The notes under the pieces were generated by a model that was not told the DNA's origin, searched no databases, and saw only the letters and a list, made by a program, of their open reading frames with translations. Source: Plantibacter flavus (GTDB taxonomy: Bacteria; Actinomycetota; Actinomycetes; Actinomycetales; Microbacteriaceae). From it: a stretch of 64,000 bases of DNA. This document shows, piece by piece, positions 31,511 through 39,837 of the stretch; position 1 is the first letter of the stretch, and the number at the start of each line of letters is the position of its first letter. Position numbers and translations under genes: made by a program. Location: contig NZ_FXAP01000001.1 of NCBI RefSeq assembly GCF_900177615.1, positions 1,279,484-1,343,483 of the forward strand, written 5' to 3'.

Positions 31511-34500
31511 TCAGGCGCTCGGCTTCACGACGACGAGCAGGTCGCCCGCCTCGACCTGCTGGGTCGCCGGGATGGCGAGGCGCTCGACGATGCCGGCGAC
31601 GGCGGTCGTGATCGCCGCCTCCATCTTCATGGCCTCGATCGAGGCGACCGGCTGGCCCGCCTCGACGCGGTCACCGACGGCGACCTTGACGGTCACGACA
31701 CCGGAGAACGGCGCGGCCACCTGACCGGGGACGGAGGTGTCGGCCTTCTCGGCCGCGCGGGAGTCGACCTCGATGCTGCGGTCGCGGACGAACACCGGAC
31801 GCAGTTGACCGTTCAGAGTCGCCATGACGGTGCGCATGCCCTTCTCGTCGGCCGCACCGATCGCTTCGAGCCCGACGAAGAGCCGGACGCCCTTGTCGAT
31901 CTCGACGACGTGCTCCATGCCCGGCTCGAGGCCGTACAGGTAGTCGGCGGTGTCGACGACGGAGAGGTCGCCGTACAGGTCGCGCTGCTGCTCGAACTGC
32001 TTGGTCGGCGCCGGGAACAACAACCGGTTGAGGGTCGACCGGCGCTCGGCGGACTCGCCGTCGAGCGAGGCCTGGTCTTCAGCGGAGATCGGCGTGATCC
32101 CGATGTCGACCGAACGACCGGCGAGGACCTTCGAGCGGAACGGTTCTGGCCATCCGCCCGGGAGCTCCCCGAGTTCGCCCGCCATGAACCCCACGACGGA
32201 GTCCGGGACGTCGTACTTGTCGGGGTTGGCCTCGAAGTCGGCCGGGTCCGCCTTGACGGCGGCGAGGTGGAGGGCGAGGTCACCGACGACCTTGCTCGAC
32301 GGGGTCACCTTGGGCACCCGACCGAGGATCTTGTTGGAGGCCGCGTACATGTCCTCGATGAGCTCGAAGTGGTCCGCGAGCCCCAGGGCGATCGCCTGCT
32401 GGCGGAGGTTCGACAGCTGACCGCCCGGGATCTCGTGCGTGTACACGCGACCGGTCGGGCCCGCGAGTCCTGACTCGAACGGCCGGTACATCGCGCGGAC
32501 GGCCTCCCAGTACGGCTCGAGGTCGGCGATCCCCTGCAGGGAGATGCCGGTGTCGCGCTCCGTGTGGGCCAGCGCGGCGACCAGCGAGGACGCGGACGGC
32601 TGACTCGTCGTGCCGGCCATCGGCGCGCTCGCGACGTCGACCGCGTCGGCGCCCGCGTTGCTCGCCGCGAGGAGGGTCGCCAGCTGTCCACCGGGGGTGT
32701 CGTGCGTGTGCACGTGGACCGGCAGGTCGAACCGCTCGCGGAACGCCGCGACGAGCTTGGCCGCCGCGGACGGACGGAGGAGCCCGGCCATGTCCTTGAT
32801 GGCGAGCACGTGGGCACCGGACTCGACGATCTTCTCGGCGAGACGGAGGTAGTAGTCGAGGGTGTAGAGGTCCTCAGCCGGGTTCAGCAGGTCTCCGGTG
32901 TAGCAGACGGCGACCTCGGCCACGGTCGTCCCCGTCTCCAGGACCGCATCGATGGCCGGGCGCATCTGCGACACGTCGTTGAGGGCGTCGAAGATCCGGA
33001 AGATGTCGATCCCGGTGTCGGCGGCCTCCCGCACGAAGGCGTTCGTCACCTCCGTGGGATACGGCGTGTAGCCGACGGTGTTCCGGCCGCGCAGCAGCAT
33101 CTGGATCGCGATGTTCGGCATCGCCTGACGCAGCGAGGCCAGCCGCTCCCACGGCTCCTCACCGAGGAAGCGGAGGGCCACGTCGTACGTCGCGCCACCC
33201 CAGGCCTCGACGGACAGCAGTTCAGGGGTGAGCCGGGAGACGAACGGTGCGACCGCGAGGAGGTCCTTCGTCCGGACGCGCGTGGCCAGGAGCGACTGGT
33301 GGGCGTCGCGGAAGGTGGTCTCCGTCACGGCGAGGGCGGTCTGGGCGCGGAGGGCGTCAGCGAAGCCCTTCGGGCCGAGCTCGAGCAGTCGCTGACGCGA
33401 GCCGGCCGGGGCGTCGGTCGTGATGTCGATCGCGGGCAGCTTGTCGACCGGGTCCGCGCCGGACGGACGCGACCCGTTGGGCTGGTTGACCGTGACGTCG
33501 GCGAGCCAGTTGACGATCTTCGTCCCGCGGTCCTTCGAGACATGCCCGCGGAGGAGCTGCGGACGCTCGTCGATGAAGGAGGTGCTGAGGTCGCCGGCCA
33601 CGAACGAGGCGTCCTCGAGGACCGCCTGCAGGAAGGGGATGTTCGTGGAGACGCCGCGGATGCGGAACTCTGCGAGGGCGCGCTTGGCGCGCGTGACGGC
33701 CGCCTCGAAGGTGCGCCCACGACAGGTGAGCTTCGCGAGCATCGAGTCGAAGTGGGGGCTGATCTGTGCGCCGGAGGCGACCGTACCGCCGTCGAGTCGG
33801 ATGCCGCCGCCGCCCGGAGAGCGGTAGGTCGTGATCTTCCCGGTGTCGGGACGGAAGCCCGCCGTGGGGTCCTCCGTGGTGATACGACACTGGAGCGCGA
33901 AGCCGCGGAGGTGCAGGGACTCCTGCGTGAGGCCGAGGTCGCCGAGCGACTCGCCGGCGGCGATGCGCATCTGCGACTGGACGAGGTCGACGTCGGTGAC
34001 CTCCTCGGTCACCGTGTGCTCGACCTGGATGCGCGGGTTCATCTCGATGAACACGTGCTGACCGGCCCGCTCCCCCGCGGTGTCGAGGAGGAACTCGACC
34101 GTCCCGGCGTTGACGTAGCCGATCGACTTGGCGAACGCGATGGCGTCGCGGTACATCGCCTGCCGGGTGTCCTCGTCGAGGTTCGGGGCCGGGGCGATCT
34201 CGACGACCTTCTGGTGCCGGCGCTGCACGGAGCAGTCGCGCTCGAAGAGGTGGATGGTCTCGCCGTCGGCGCTCGCCAGGATCTGGACCTCGATGTGCCG
34301 GGGGCGGACGACGGCCTGCTCGAGGAACATGGTCGGGTCGCCGAAGGCGCTGTCCGCCTCGCGCATGGCGGCCTCGAGGGCGCCACGGAGGTCCTCAGCG
34401 TTGTCGACGCGTCGCATGCCACGACCACCACCACCGGCGACCGCCTTCGCGAAGATCGGGAACCCGATGTCGGCGGCTCCAGCGAGGAGCTCTTCGATGT

Positions 34501-34918
34501 CACGGCTGGCCGGCGTGGACTTCAAGACCGGGACCCCGGCCGCGATGGCGTGCTCCTTCGCGGTCACCTTGTTGCCGGCCATCTCCAGGACGGAGGACGG
34601 CGGGCCGATGAAGGTGATGCCGGCGGCTCGAGCGGCCTCGGCCAGTTCCGGATTCTCGGAGAGGAAGCCGTACCCGGGGTAGATCGCGTCGGCGCCCGAC
34701 TCCTTCGCGACGCGGATGATCTCCGAGACGTCGAGGTAGGCGCGCACCGGATGACCCTCCGTGCCGATCTGGTAAGCCTCATCGGCCTTCAGCCGATGCA
34801 TCGAATTGCGGTCCTCATAGGGGAACACCGCAACCGTCTTCGCCCCCAGCTCGTACGCGGCACGGAACGCCCGGATGGCGATCTCTCCGCGATTGGCGAC
34901 AAGAATCTTCCTGAACAT
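31511..34918 (-). CDS. pyc: Pyruvate carboxylase
   Basis: 1135-aa single-chain biotin enzyme making oxaloacetate from pyruvate. Domain order: biotin carboxylase (KILVANRGEIAIRAFRAAYE; GGGGRGMRRV ATP loop; EMNPRIQVEHTVTEEV), carboxyltransferase (VTETTFRDAHQSLLATRVRT; HVHTHDTPGG metal site) and biotinyl domain with IEAMKMEA, biotinylated Lys1098. Full length. It ends with a hairpin terminator and is divergent from parA; both starts are 73 bp apart. Confidence 0.98.
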   Translation of the reverse strand: MFRKILVANRGEIAIRAFRAAYELGAKTVAVFPYEDRNSMHRLKADEAYQIGTEGHPVRAYLDVSEIIRVAKESGADAIYPGYGFLSENPELAEAARAAGITFIGPPSSVLEMAGNKVTAKEHAIAAGVPVLKSTPASRDIEELLAGAADIGFPIFAKAVAGGGGRGMRRVDNAEDLRGALEAAMREADSAFGDPTMFLEQAVVRPRHIEVQILASADGETIHLFERDCSVQRRHQKVVEIAPAPNLDEDTRQAMYRDAIAFAKSIGYVNAGTVEFLLDTAGERAGQHVFIEMNPRIQVEHTVTEEVTDVDLVQSQMRIAAGESLGDLGLTQESLHLRGFALQCRITTEDPTAGFRPDTGKITTYRSPGGGGIRLDGGTVASGAQISPHFDSMLAKLTCRGRTFEAAVTRAKRALAEFRIRGVSTNIPFLQAVLEDASFVAGDLSTSFIDERPQLLRGHVSKDRGTKIVNWLADVTVNQPNGSRPSGADPVDKLPAIDITTDAPAGSRQRLLELGPKGFADALRAQTALAVTETTFRDAHQSLLATRVRTKDLLAVAPFVSRLTPELLSVEAWGGATYDVALRFLGEEPWERLASLRQAMPNIAIQMLLRGRNTVGYTPYPTEVTNAFVREAADTGIDIFRIFDALNDVSQMRPAIDAVLETGTTVAEVAVCYTGDLLNPAEDLYTLDYYLRLAEKIVESGAHVLAIKDMAGLLRPSAAAKLVAAFRERFDLPVHVHTHDTPGGQLATLLAASNAGADAVDVASAPMAGTTSQPSASSLVAALAHTERDTGISLQGIADLEPYWEAVRAMYRPFESGLAGPTGRVYTHEIPGGQLSNLRQQAIALGLADHFELIEDMYAASNKILGRVPKVTPSSKVVGDLALHLAAVKADPADFEANPDKYDVPDSVVGFMAGELGELPGGWPEPFRSKVLAGRSVDIGITPISAEDQASLDGESAERRSTLNRLLFPAPTKQFEQQRDLYGDLSVVDTADYLYGLEPGMEHVVEIDKGVRLFVGLEAIGAADEKGMRTVMATLNGQLRPVFVRDRSIEVDSRAAEKADTSVPGQVAAPFSGVVTVKVAVGDRVEAGQPVASIEAMKMEAAITTAVAGIVERLAIPATQQVEAGDLLVVVKPSA

Positions 34919-34948
34919 GGAACCCTTCCCACAACAGCCAACTCAGCA

Positions 34949-34987
34949 AACGTTGAGATTCCCTAGCCTAGTCACGGTAACGTTGAG
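34949..34987. promoter_or_regulatory. Direct repeat AACGTTGAG x2 in pyc-parA divergent region
   Basis: AACGTTGAG occurs at 34949-34957 and 34979-34987, exactly 30 bp apart, in the 73-bp gap that must contain both divergent promoters. AACGTT is itself palindromic. It looks like a paired operator for one or both genes; the binding protein is unknown. Confidence 0.5.
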
Positions 34988-34991
34988 CCTT

Positions 34992-35858
34992 GTGCATGTA
35001 CTCAGCGTTAGCTCCCTGAAGGGGGGCGTCGGCAAGACCACCGTCACCCTTGGCCTGGCTTCCGCCGCGTTCTCGAAGGACATCCGCACGCTGGTCGTGG
35101 ATCTCGACCCCCAATCCGACGTCTCGACCGGCATGGCCGTCGATGTCGCAGGGCACCTCACGGTGACGGATGTGCTGACCTCGCCGAAGAAGAAGATCGT
35201 CGAGCAGGCGATCGTGGCGAGCGGCTGGACGAAGATCCACCCGGGCAAGATGGACGTCATGATCGGCAGCCCGTCTGCGATCAACTTCGACGGCCCGCAC
35301 CCCAGCATCCGCGACATCTGGCGCCTGGAAGAGGCACTCGCGCACGTCGAGGAGGAGTACGACCTCGTCCTCATCGACAGCGCCCCCTCGCTCAACGCGC
35401 TCACCCGCACCGCCTGGGCGGCGAGCGACCGCGTCGCCGTCGTCACGGAGCCGGGCCTGTTCTCGGTCTCCGCCGCCGACCGCGCCCTCCGCGCCGTCGA
35501 GGAGATCCGTCGGGGGCTGAGCCCCCGGCTGCAGCCGCTCGGCATCATCGTCAACCGGGTGCGTCCGCAGTCGATGGAGCACCAGTTCCGCATCAAGGAA
35601 CTCCGCGACATGTTCGGACCCCTCATCCTCAACCCGCAGCTGTTGGAGCGCACGTCCCTCCAGCAGGCGCAGGGTGCCGCCAAGCCCGTCCACGTCTGGC
35701 CGGGCGACACGGCGCAGGAGATGGCGAAGAACTTCGACTCCCTCCTCGACCGCGTGCTGCGCACGGGCCGCGTCGGCGAGTACGCCGACGGCACTCCCCC
35801 GGAGCCGGCTGCCGTGACGAGCCCCGCTGCCGTCGAGGCGCCCTCCACCGACAGCTGA
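34992..35858 (+). CDS. ParA/Soj-family ATPase without adjacent ParB
   Basis: 288-aa deviant-Walker ATPase. Walker A is SLKGGVGKTTVTLGLA, Walker A' DLDPQSDVSTGM and Walker B LVLIDSAPSLNALT. Start is assigned to GTG at 34992 (HVLSVSSLKGG); a TTG nine bases earlier is possible. No parB or SMC/ScpAB gene is nearby, so it is not the chromosomal ParABS pair; it could position another cargo. The Ala/Pro-rich C-terminal 25 residues look disordered. Confidence 0.88.
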   Translation: MHVLSVSSLKGGVGKTTVTLGLASAAFSKDIRTLVVDLDPQSDVSTGMAVDVAGHLTVTDVLTSPKKKIVEQAIVASGWTKIHPGKMDVMIGSPSAINFDGPHPSIRDIWRLEEALAHVEEEYDLVLIDSAPSLNALTRTAWAASDRVAVVTEPGLFSVSAADRALRAVEEIRRGLSPRLQPLGIIVNRVRPQSMEHQFRIKELRDMFGPLILNPQLLERTSLQQAQGAAKPVHVWPGDTAQEMAKNFDSLLDRVLRTGRVGEYADGTPPEPAAVTSPAAVEAPSTDS

Positions 35859-35911
35859 GGCTTCGGGGAGCCCCTGAGTCGCAATCGGGGACCAGGCGCT
35901 CGCTCGGGTCG

Positions 35912-36080
35912 CCCTTCGACAGGCTCAGGGACCGGTAGGAGTGCTCAGGAACCGGTAGGAGTGCTCAGGGACCGGGGATGCGTGCTCTCAGGGAAGGTGC
36001 GACTCGCGTTGGTGAGCCCTTCGACAAGCTCAGGGACCGGTAGGAGTGCTCAGGGACCGGTAGGAGTGCTCAGGGACCGG
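35912..36080. repeat. Mixed repeat block between parA and merR
   Basis: Two CCCTTCGACA(G/A)GCTCAGGGAC elements (35912 and 36018) each lead into 20-bp tandem units ACCGGTAGGAGTGCTCAGGG: at 35931, 35951 and a partial 35971, and again at 36036, 36056 and a partial 36076. The region lies between convergent genes. The TTCGACA(G/A)GCTCAG core is the same as in the large array at 63526-63960. Confidence 0.85.
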
Positions 36081-36095
36081 CGCCTTCGGCTCGGG

Positions 36096-36644
36096 CTAAG
36101 CGCTGCGAGCGGAGCGACGTGCTGCGAGCTCGTCCATGGGGTCGGCCGACTGTGCGTCGAACTCGATGAGCGTGGACTCCACCTCGCGCAGCACCTTGCC
36201 GACGGCGATGCCGAAGACGCCCTGTCCGCGGCTGACGAGGTCGATGACCTCATCGTTGGAGGTGCAGAGGTAGACACTCGCGCCGTCGCTCATGAGCGTG
36301 GTCTGGGCGAGGTCGACGATGCCCGCTTCGCGGAGCTGGTCGACCGCCGTGCGGATCTGCTGCAGGGAGATGCCCGTGTCGAGCAGTCGCTTGACCAGCT
36401 TGAGGACGAGGATGTCGCGGAAGCCGTAGAGACGCTGCGTTCCGGATCCGGATGCACCGCGGACGGTGGGCTCGACCAGACCCGTCCGGGCCCAGTAGTC
36501 GAGCTGGCGGTAGCTGATGCCGGCTGCACGGGCGGCGACCGCTCCGCGGTAGCCCTGGCCCTCTTCGAGTTCTGGAAGCCCGTCGGTGAACAGCAGCCCG
36601 AGGTCACCGTACCGTGACGCCCCGTCGCGACTGAGTTCACTCAT
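36096..36644 (-). CDS. MerR-family regulator (Rv1830-like)
   Basis: 182-aa protein with an N-terminal MerR winged helix (ISYRQLDYWARTGLVEPTVRGASGSGTQRLYGFRDILVLKLVKRL) and a C-terminal dimerization/effector part (GISLQQIRTAVDQLREAGI; GQGVFGIAVGKVLREVE). There is no metal-binding cysteine pair. Same order as mycobacterial Rv1827 (GarA)-Rv1828-Rv1830, so it probably belongs to that growth-control locus. Confidence 0.9.
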   Translation of the reverse strand: MSELSRDGASRYGDLGLLFTDGLPELEEGQGYRGAVAARAAGISYRQLDYWARTGLVEPTVRGASGSGTQRLYGFRDILVLKLVKRLLDTGISLQQIRTAVDQLREAGIVDLAQTTLMSDGASVYLCTSNDEVIDLVSRGQGVFGIAVGKVLREVESTLIEFDAQSADPMDELAARRSARSA

Positions 36645-36846
36645 GTCTGCTTCTCCTCGATGTTCGCTGCACGGTCGATACGGTCTCGACGGGGGCGTCG
36701 AGCCGGCTTGACCACTCCCACCACGCTACCGATCCGCCCCGGTCAACGCTGCGACATCCGTTCGAAACGGACGGCGTGTCGTGACGAGTGATCGAACTGT
36801 GACCTGGCCGTGATGGATGAGGGCAGTCTACGCCCTGGGAGGTCGA
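36645..36846. other. Intergenic region between two MerR genes
   Basis: 202 bp with no gene. It contains an inverted repeat TCCGTT-CGA-AACGGA at 36757-36771, about 115-125 bp upstream of the downstream MerR start, a possible operator. No terminator with T-run was seen. Confidence 0.4.
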
Positions 36847-37551
36847 TCAGGAGGATTGGTGTCGCTCGAGTGCTGAGCGGACGAGGTTCGACCGCACACC
36901 CTCGAGCTGTGCGGCGATCTCCAGCGCCCGGTCGGCGGTACGTGCCCGGCCGGCGGCGTCGTTCCGCTTGGCGACGGCGCTCAACGCGCTCTCGATGAGC
37001 CCGACTTCGCGCTCGATCGAAGCGCGGAACCCGCGGAGGTGACGGGGTTCGATACCGGAGCGCTGCAGCTCCACGAGGATCCGCAAGAGGGACGCGGCGT
37101 CCTCGCCGTAGTTCTCGGCGGGCAGGATCAGTGACGCGCTCACGGCGTCGTTGAAGAGCATCGGGGTGGCGCCGGCTTCGCGGATCAGTTCGTTCCTCGA
37201 GAACCTGCGGACCCCGGGATGGATCGACGGCGCGCCGACGGCTTGCCCGCTGCCGGGGAACAGCGGCGACCTTCCCGCGTCGACCTCGACGAGGTAGGTA
37301 CGGATGACCTTGAGGGGGAAGTAGTGGTCGCGCTGCATCGACAGGATCAGCCGCAGACGTTCGAGGTCCTCGCTGGAGAACTTCCGATAGCCCGATTTCG
37401 TCCGTGCCGGGGACACCAGCCCCTGCTCCTCGAGGAACCGGAGCTTCGAATTGCTCAGCTCGGGGAACTCCGGGGTGAGGCGTGCGAGGACCTGCCCGAT
37501 GCTCAGCAGCGGAGCGCCGTCGCTACGCGCGTTCGCGCTGGCTGCCGCCAC
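36847..37551 (-). CDS. ftsR: MerR-family regulator FtsR (Rv1828-like)
   Basis: 234-aa regulator with MerR helix-turn-helix (LLSIGQVLARLTPEFPELSNSKLRFLEEQGLVSPARTKSGYRKFSSEDLERL split over residues 16-66). In Corynebacterium glutamicum the orthologue FtsR activates ftsZ. GTG start at 37551 shares one base with the garA stop (TAGTG), so it is coupled to garA, the arrangement of the Rv1827-Rv1828 pair. Confidence 0.9.
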   Translation of the reverse strand: MAAASANARSDGAPLLSIGQVLARLTPEFPELSNSKLRFLEEQGLVSPARTKSGYRKFSSEDLERLRLILSMQRDHYFPLKVIRTYLVEVDAGRSPLFPGSGQAVGAPSIHPGVRRFSRNELIREAGATPMLFNDAVSASLILPAENYGEDAASLLRILVELQRSGIEPRHLRGFRASIEREVGLIESALSAVAKRNDAAGRARTADRALEIAAQLEGVRSNLVRSALERHQSS

Positions 37552-38072
37552 TAGCTTCCCAGCTGGGAGGCGAGGTCGATCCGCGACGCGTAGAAGGTGA
37601 GGCGGAACTTGCCGATCTGCACCTCAGCGGCGTCGCGCAGGATCGCCTTGTCGATGCGGACGCCGTCGAAGTACGTGCCGTTCAGGGAGTTGAGATCGCG
37701 GATCTCGAACGCGGTCCCGTGACGGTGGAACTCGGTGTGCCGACGCGACACCGTGACGTCGTCGAGGAAGATGTCGGCCTCGGGGTGACGTCCGACGGTG
37801 GTGACGTCGGCGTCGAGGAGGAACCGCGCACCGGCGTTCGGACCACGACGGACGATCAGCAGTGCGGAACCGGACGGCAGGGCCGCGATCGCCTCGTGCT
37901 CCTCAGCGGTGACGTCGGAGTCGATCGCCGCGAGGGCCGCTCCGAGGTCTTCACCGAAGGTGAGTGTCGTGTCGACTTCCCGATCGCCCGAGCCGCTCGT
38001 CGGGGCGCCGTCATCGACAGCTCCCGGCGTGTACGCCCCGGTCGCGGGGTACTTCTCATCGTGCTCAGCCAC
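37551..38072 (-). CDS. garA: FHA-domain metabolic regulator GarA/OdhI
   Basis: 173-aa protein starting at GTG 38072 behind GAGGAGGT. A long N-terminal tail holds REVDTTLTFGED, matching the phospho-Thr pair of GarA/OdhI (usually ETTS), and the C-terminal FHA domain is clear: GARFLLDADVTTVGRHPEADIFL, VSRRHTEF, LNSLNGTYFDG. In related bacteria the unphosphorylated form inhibits 2-oxoglutarate dehydrogenase and glutamate dehydrogenase, and kinases relieve this. It is 8 nt overlapped by pgsA. Confidence 0.93.
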   Translation of the reverse strand: MAEHDEKYPATGAYTPGAVDDGAPTSGSGDREVDTTLTFGEDLGAALAAIDSDVTAEEHEAIAALPSGSALLIVRRGPNAGARFLLDADVTTVGRHPEADIFLDDVTVSRRHTEFHRHGTAFEIRDLNSLNGTYFDGVRIDKAILRDAAEVQIGKFRLTFYASRIDLASQLGS

Positions 38073-38763
38073 CGTCGACCTCCTCTCCGTCAAGCGTATC
38101 CGATGTGGCGTCACTGTCGAGCCGCCCGGTCGAGGGTGACGTGCCGGATCCGGCCCGTTCCCGCTGCTTCGAACGGGCATCCCCCGAGATGCGCACGGTC
38201 TGCAGCAGGTAGAGGATGCCCGCCCACCAGTAGAGCGTCGCTCCGGCGATCACCGACACCCACCCGAGCGGCGTCGCGATCATCGCGACGGCGGGGAACG
38301 CCTGGCCGAGCATGAGGACCGGGAGCCCGATGAACAGGAGTGCCGTGCCCCACTTCCCCACGCGGATGACCGGCAGCACGCCCGTGCCGGACCGGTGGAG
38401 GACGACGGCGAGCCCGACGAGCAGCAGGTCGCGGGCGAAGACGACGATGAGCAACCACCACGGGATGAGGCCGCGGGCCGCGAGGCCGATCAACGCCGCG
38501 AGGATGTAGAGGCGATCGGCGGCCGGATCGAGTTGACGACCGAGCTTCGTCATCTGGTCGAACCGTCGCGCGATCCACCCGTCGAGGAGGTCGGTGACGC
38601 CGGAGAACGCGAGCGTCGCGAGAGCCAACAGGTCCTGCCCCTGCACGAGGAGGATCAGGAAGACCGGGACGAGGAGGATCCGGAACACGCTGAGCGCATT
38701 GGGGAGGGTGACGACGCGGTCTTCACCGGTCCGTCGAACCCCGCGCCCCGCCCCGTCAGTCAC
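38065..38763 (-). CDS. pgsA: CDP-alcohol phosphatidyltransferase (PgsA-like)
   Basis: 232-aa polytopic enzyme. The CDP-alcohol motif is intact: D-G-x2-A-R-x8-G-x3-D-x3-D in DLLDGWIARRFDQMTKLGRQLDPAADR (read as consecutive parts), after LPNALSVFRILLVPVF. Five to six TM segments; a hydrophilic C-terminal tail. It likely makes phosphatidylglycerol phosphate, cardiolipin or a related phospholipid; context matches Rv1822 (pgsA2) upstream of garA. Confidence 0.9.
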   Translation of the reverse strand: MTDGAGRGVRRTGEDRVVTLPNALSVFRILLVPVFLILLVQGQDLLALATLAFSGVTDLLDGWIARRFDQMTKLGRQLDPAADRLYILAALIGLAARGLIPWWLLIVVFARDLLLVGLAVVLHRSGTGVLPVIRVGKWGTALLFIGLPVLMLGQAFPAVAMIATPLGWVSVIAGATLYWWAGILYLLQTVRISGDARSKQRERAGSGTSPSTGRLDSDATSDTLDGEEVDGG

Positions 38764-38789
38764 GGGTCGAGTCTACCGATGGGCTGCTC

Positions 38790-38795
38790 TACCAT
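38790..38795 (+). promoter_or_regulatory. -10 box deciding the S4 gene start
   Basis: TACCAT ends six bases before the ATG at 38802. By analogy with other leaderless genes in the window this favours the second of two adjacent ATGs (38799, 38802). Confidence 0.5.
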
Positions 38796-38801
38796 CGGAT
38801 G

Positions 38802-39173
38802 ATGGACAGCCCGTCGAGCGTGCGCGTCGACGCATGGATCTGGGCGGTGCGGCTGACGAAGACCCGCTCGGCCGGCGCGACCGCCTGCCGAGCCGGCCAC
38901 GTCCGAGTCAACGGCGAGCGGGCGAAGCCGGCACAGGCCGTCAGGATCGGCGACGAGGTCCGACTCCGCGTGGCGGGCTTCGACCGAGTCGTGGAGGTCC
39001 GACGCCTCATCGCGAAACGGGTCGGGGCGGACGTCGCGGCGGAATGCCTCATCGACCGCTCTCCCCCACTGCCGACGCCGGTGGAACGGCAGGTCGTGGC
39101 CGTCCGCGACCGCGGTGCCGGTCGACCGACGAAGCGGGAACGACGCGACATCGAGCGGTTGCGTGGGCGCTGA
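38802..39173 (+). CDS. S4-domain RNA-binding protein (Hsp15-like)
   Basis: 123-aa protein with an N-terminal S4 domain (VRVDAWIWAVRLTKTRSAGATACRAGHVRVNGERAKPAQAV over residues 7-48) and a basic C-terminus (GRPTKRERRDIERLRGR). The family binds rRNA/free 50S subunits with stalled peptidyl-tRNA. ATG 38799 adds one Met; 38802 is preferred from the promoter position. Confidence 0.9.
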   Translation: MDSPSSVRVDAWIWAVRLTKTRSAGATACRAGHVRVNGERAKPAQAVRIGDEVRLRVAGFDRVVEVRRLIAKRVGADVAAECLIDRSPPLPTPVERQVVAVRDRGAGRPTKRERRDIERLRGR

Positions 39174-39258
39174 CGCGCTGCTGACGACCAGACCGGCCTC
39201 ATCGGCGACGCATCGCCCCCGTCCAGGGAACACTCAAGCGCCGCCAAGGTGACTCGGG

Positions 39259-39264
39259 CATGCT
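39259..39264 (+). promoter_or_regulatory. -10-like box of vanZ-like gene, leaderless
   Basis: CATGCT ends six bases before ATG 39271. A weak hexamer but at the same distance as others in this window. Confidence 0.4.
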
Positions 39265-39270
39265 GGGCCG

Positions 39271-39726
39271 ATGTTCCGCCGCCATCCCGTGCTCAGCACC
39301 CTCACCGTGGTGTACCTCGCGCTCGTGGCGGCCGTCACCCTCGGCCCACGGCCCTTCGACGGCCGGACCGAGTCCCTCGTATACCGACTCGTCGACCTCC
39401 TCGCCCGGTGGGAGTCGACGGCGTGGGTCACCTACGAGCGCCTCGAGTTCGGGGCGAACATCGCCATGTTCGTCCCGATCGGCGTCTTTTTTTTGCTCCT
39501 GCTCGGACGACGGCGCTGGTGGCTCGCCATCCTTGTCGCAGCCACGCTGACGGTCGGCATCGAGGCCGCGCAGCTGGCGATCCCCGGACGCGTGAGCGAT
39601 CCCCGCGACCTCCTCGCGAACACGTCGGGGGCCGTCGCCGGGGTCGTCATCGGCCTGATGCTGACCGCCGGGCGCGCCCGCCGACTCCAGGCCTCGTCAC
39701 GTCGCCGCGCGGCCCTGCAGCACTGA
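39271..39726 (+). CDS. VanZ-like membrane protein
   Basis: 151-aa polytopic protein with four predicted TM helices (about 7-25, 62-82, 86-104, 121-139) and the VanZ pattern NIAMFVPIGVFF and IEAAQLAIPGRVSDPRDLLANTSGA. The family was first seen in teicoplanin resistance, but most members are chromosomal and of unknown function. A T8 run at 39487-39494 lies in the coding sequence (Phe-Phe-Leu). Confidence 0.88.
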   Translation: MFRRHPVLSTLTVVYLALVAAVTLGPRPFDGRTESLVYRLVDLLARWESTAWVTYERLEFGANIAMFVPIGVFFLLLLGRRRWWLAILVAATLTVGIEAAQLAIPGRVSDPRDLLANTSGAVAGVVIGLMLTAGRARRLQASSRRRAALQH

Positions 39727-39837
39727 ATTGCTCGCAACGGTCCTGATTCACAGGAGGCTGAGAGGCGTTCCAAGGCCGCTTCAGTAGAGTGCGAGCGGGC
39801 CGTCGGCCCGTCGGAGACAGAGCTGGAGCGCACGCCC

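Noticed and set aside
32564..34966. 800-codon plus-strand frame opposite pyruvate carboxylase
   Set aside because: Antisense of a conserved gene with no recognisable domain; codon third-position bias fits pyc, not this frame.
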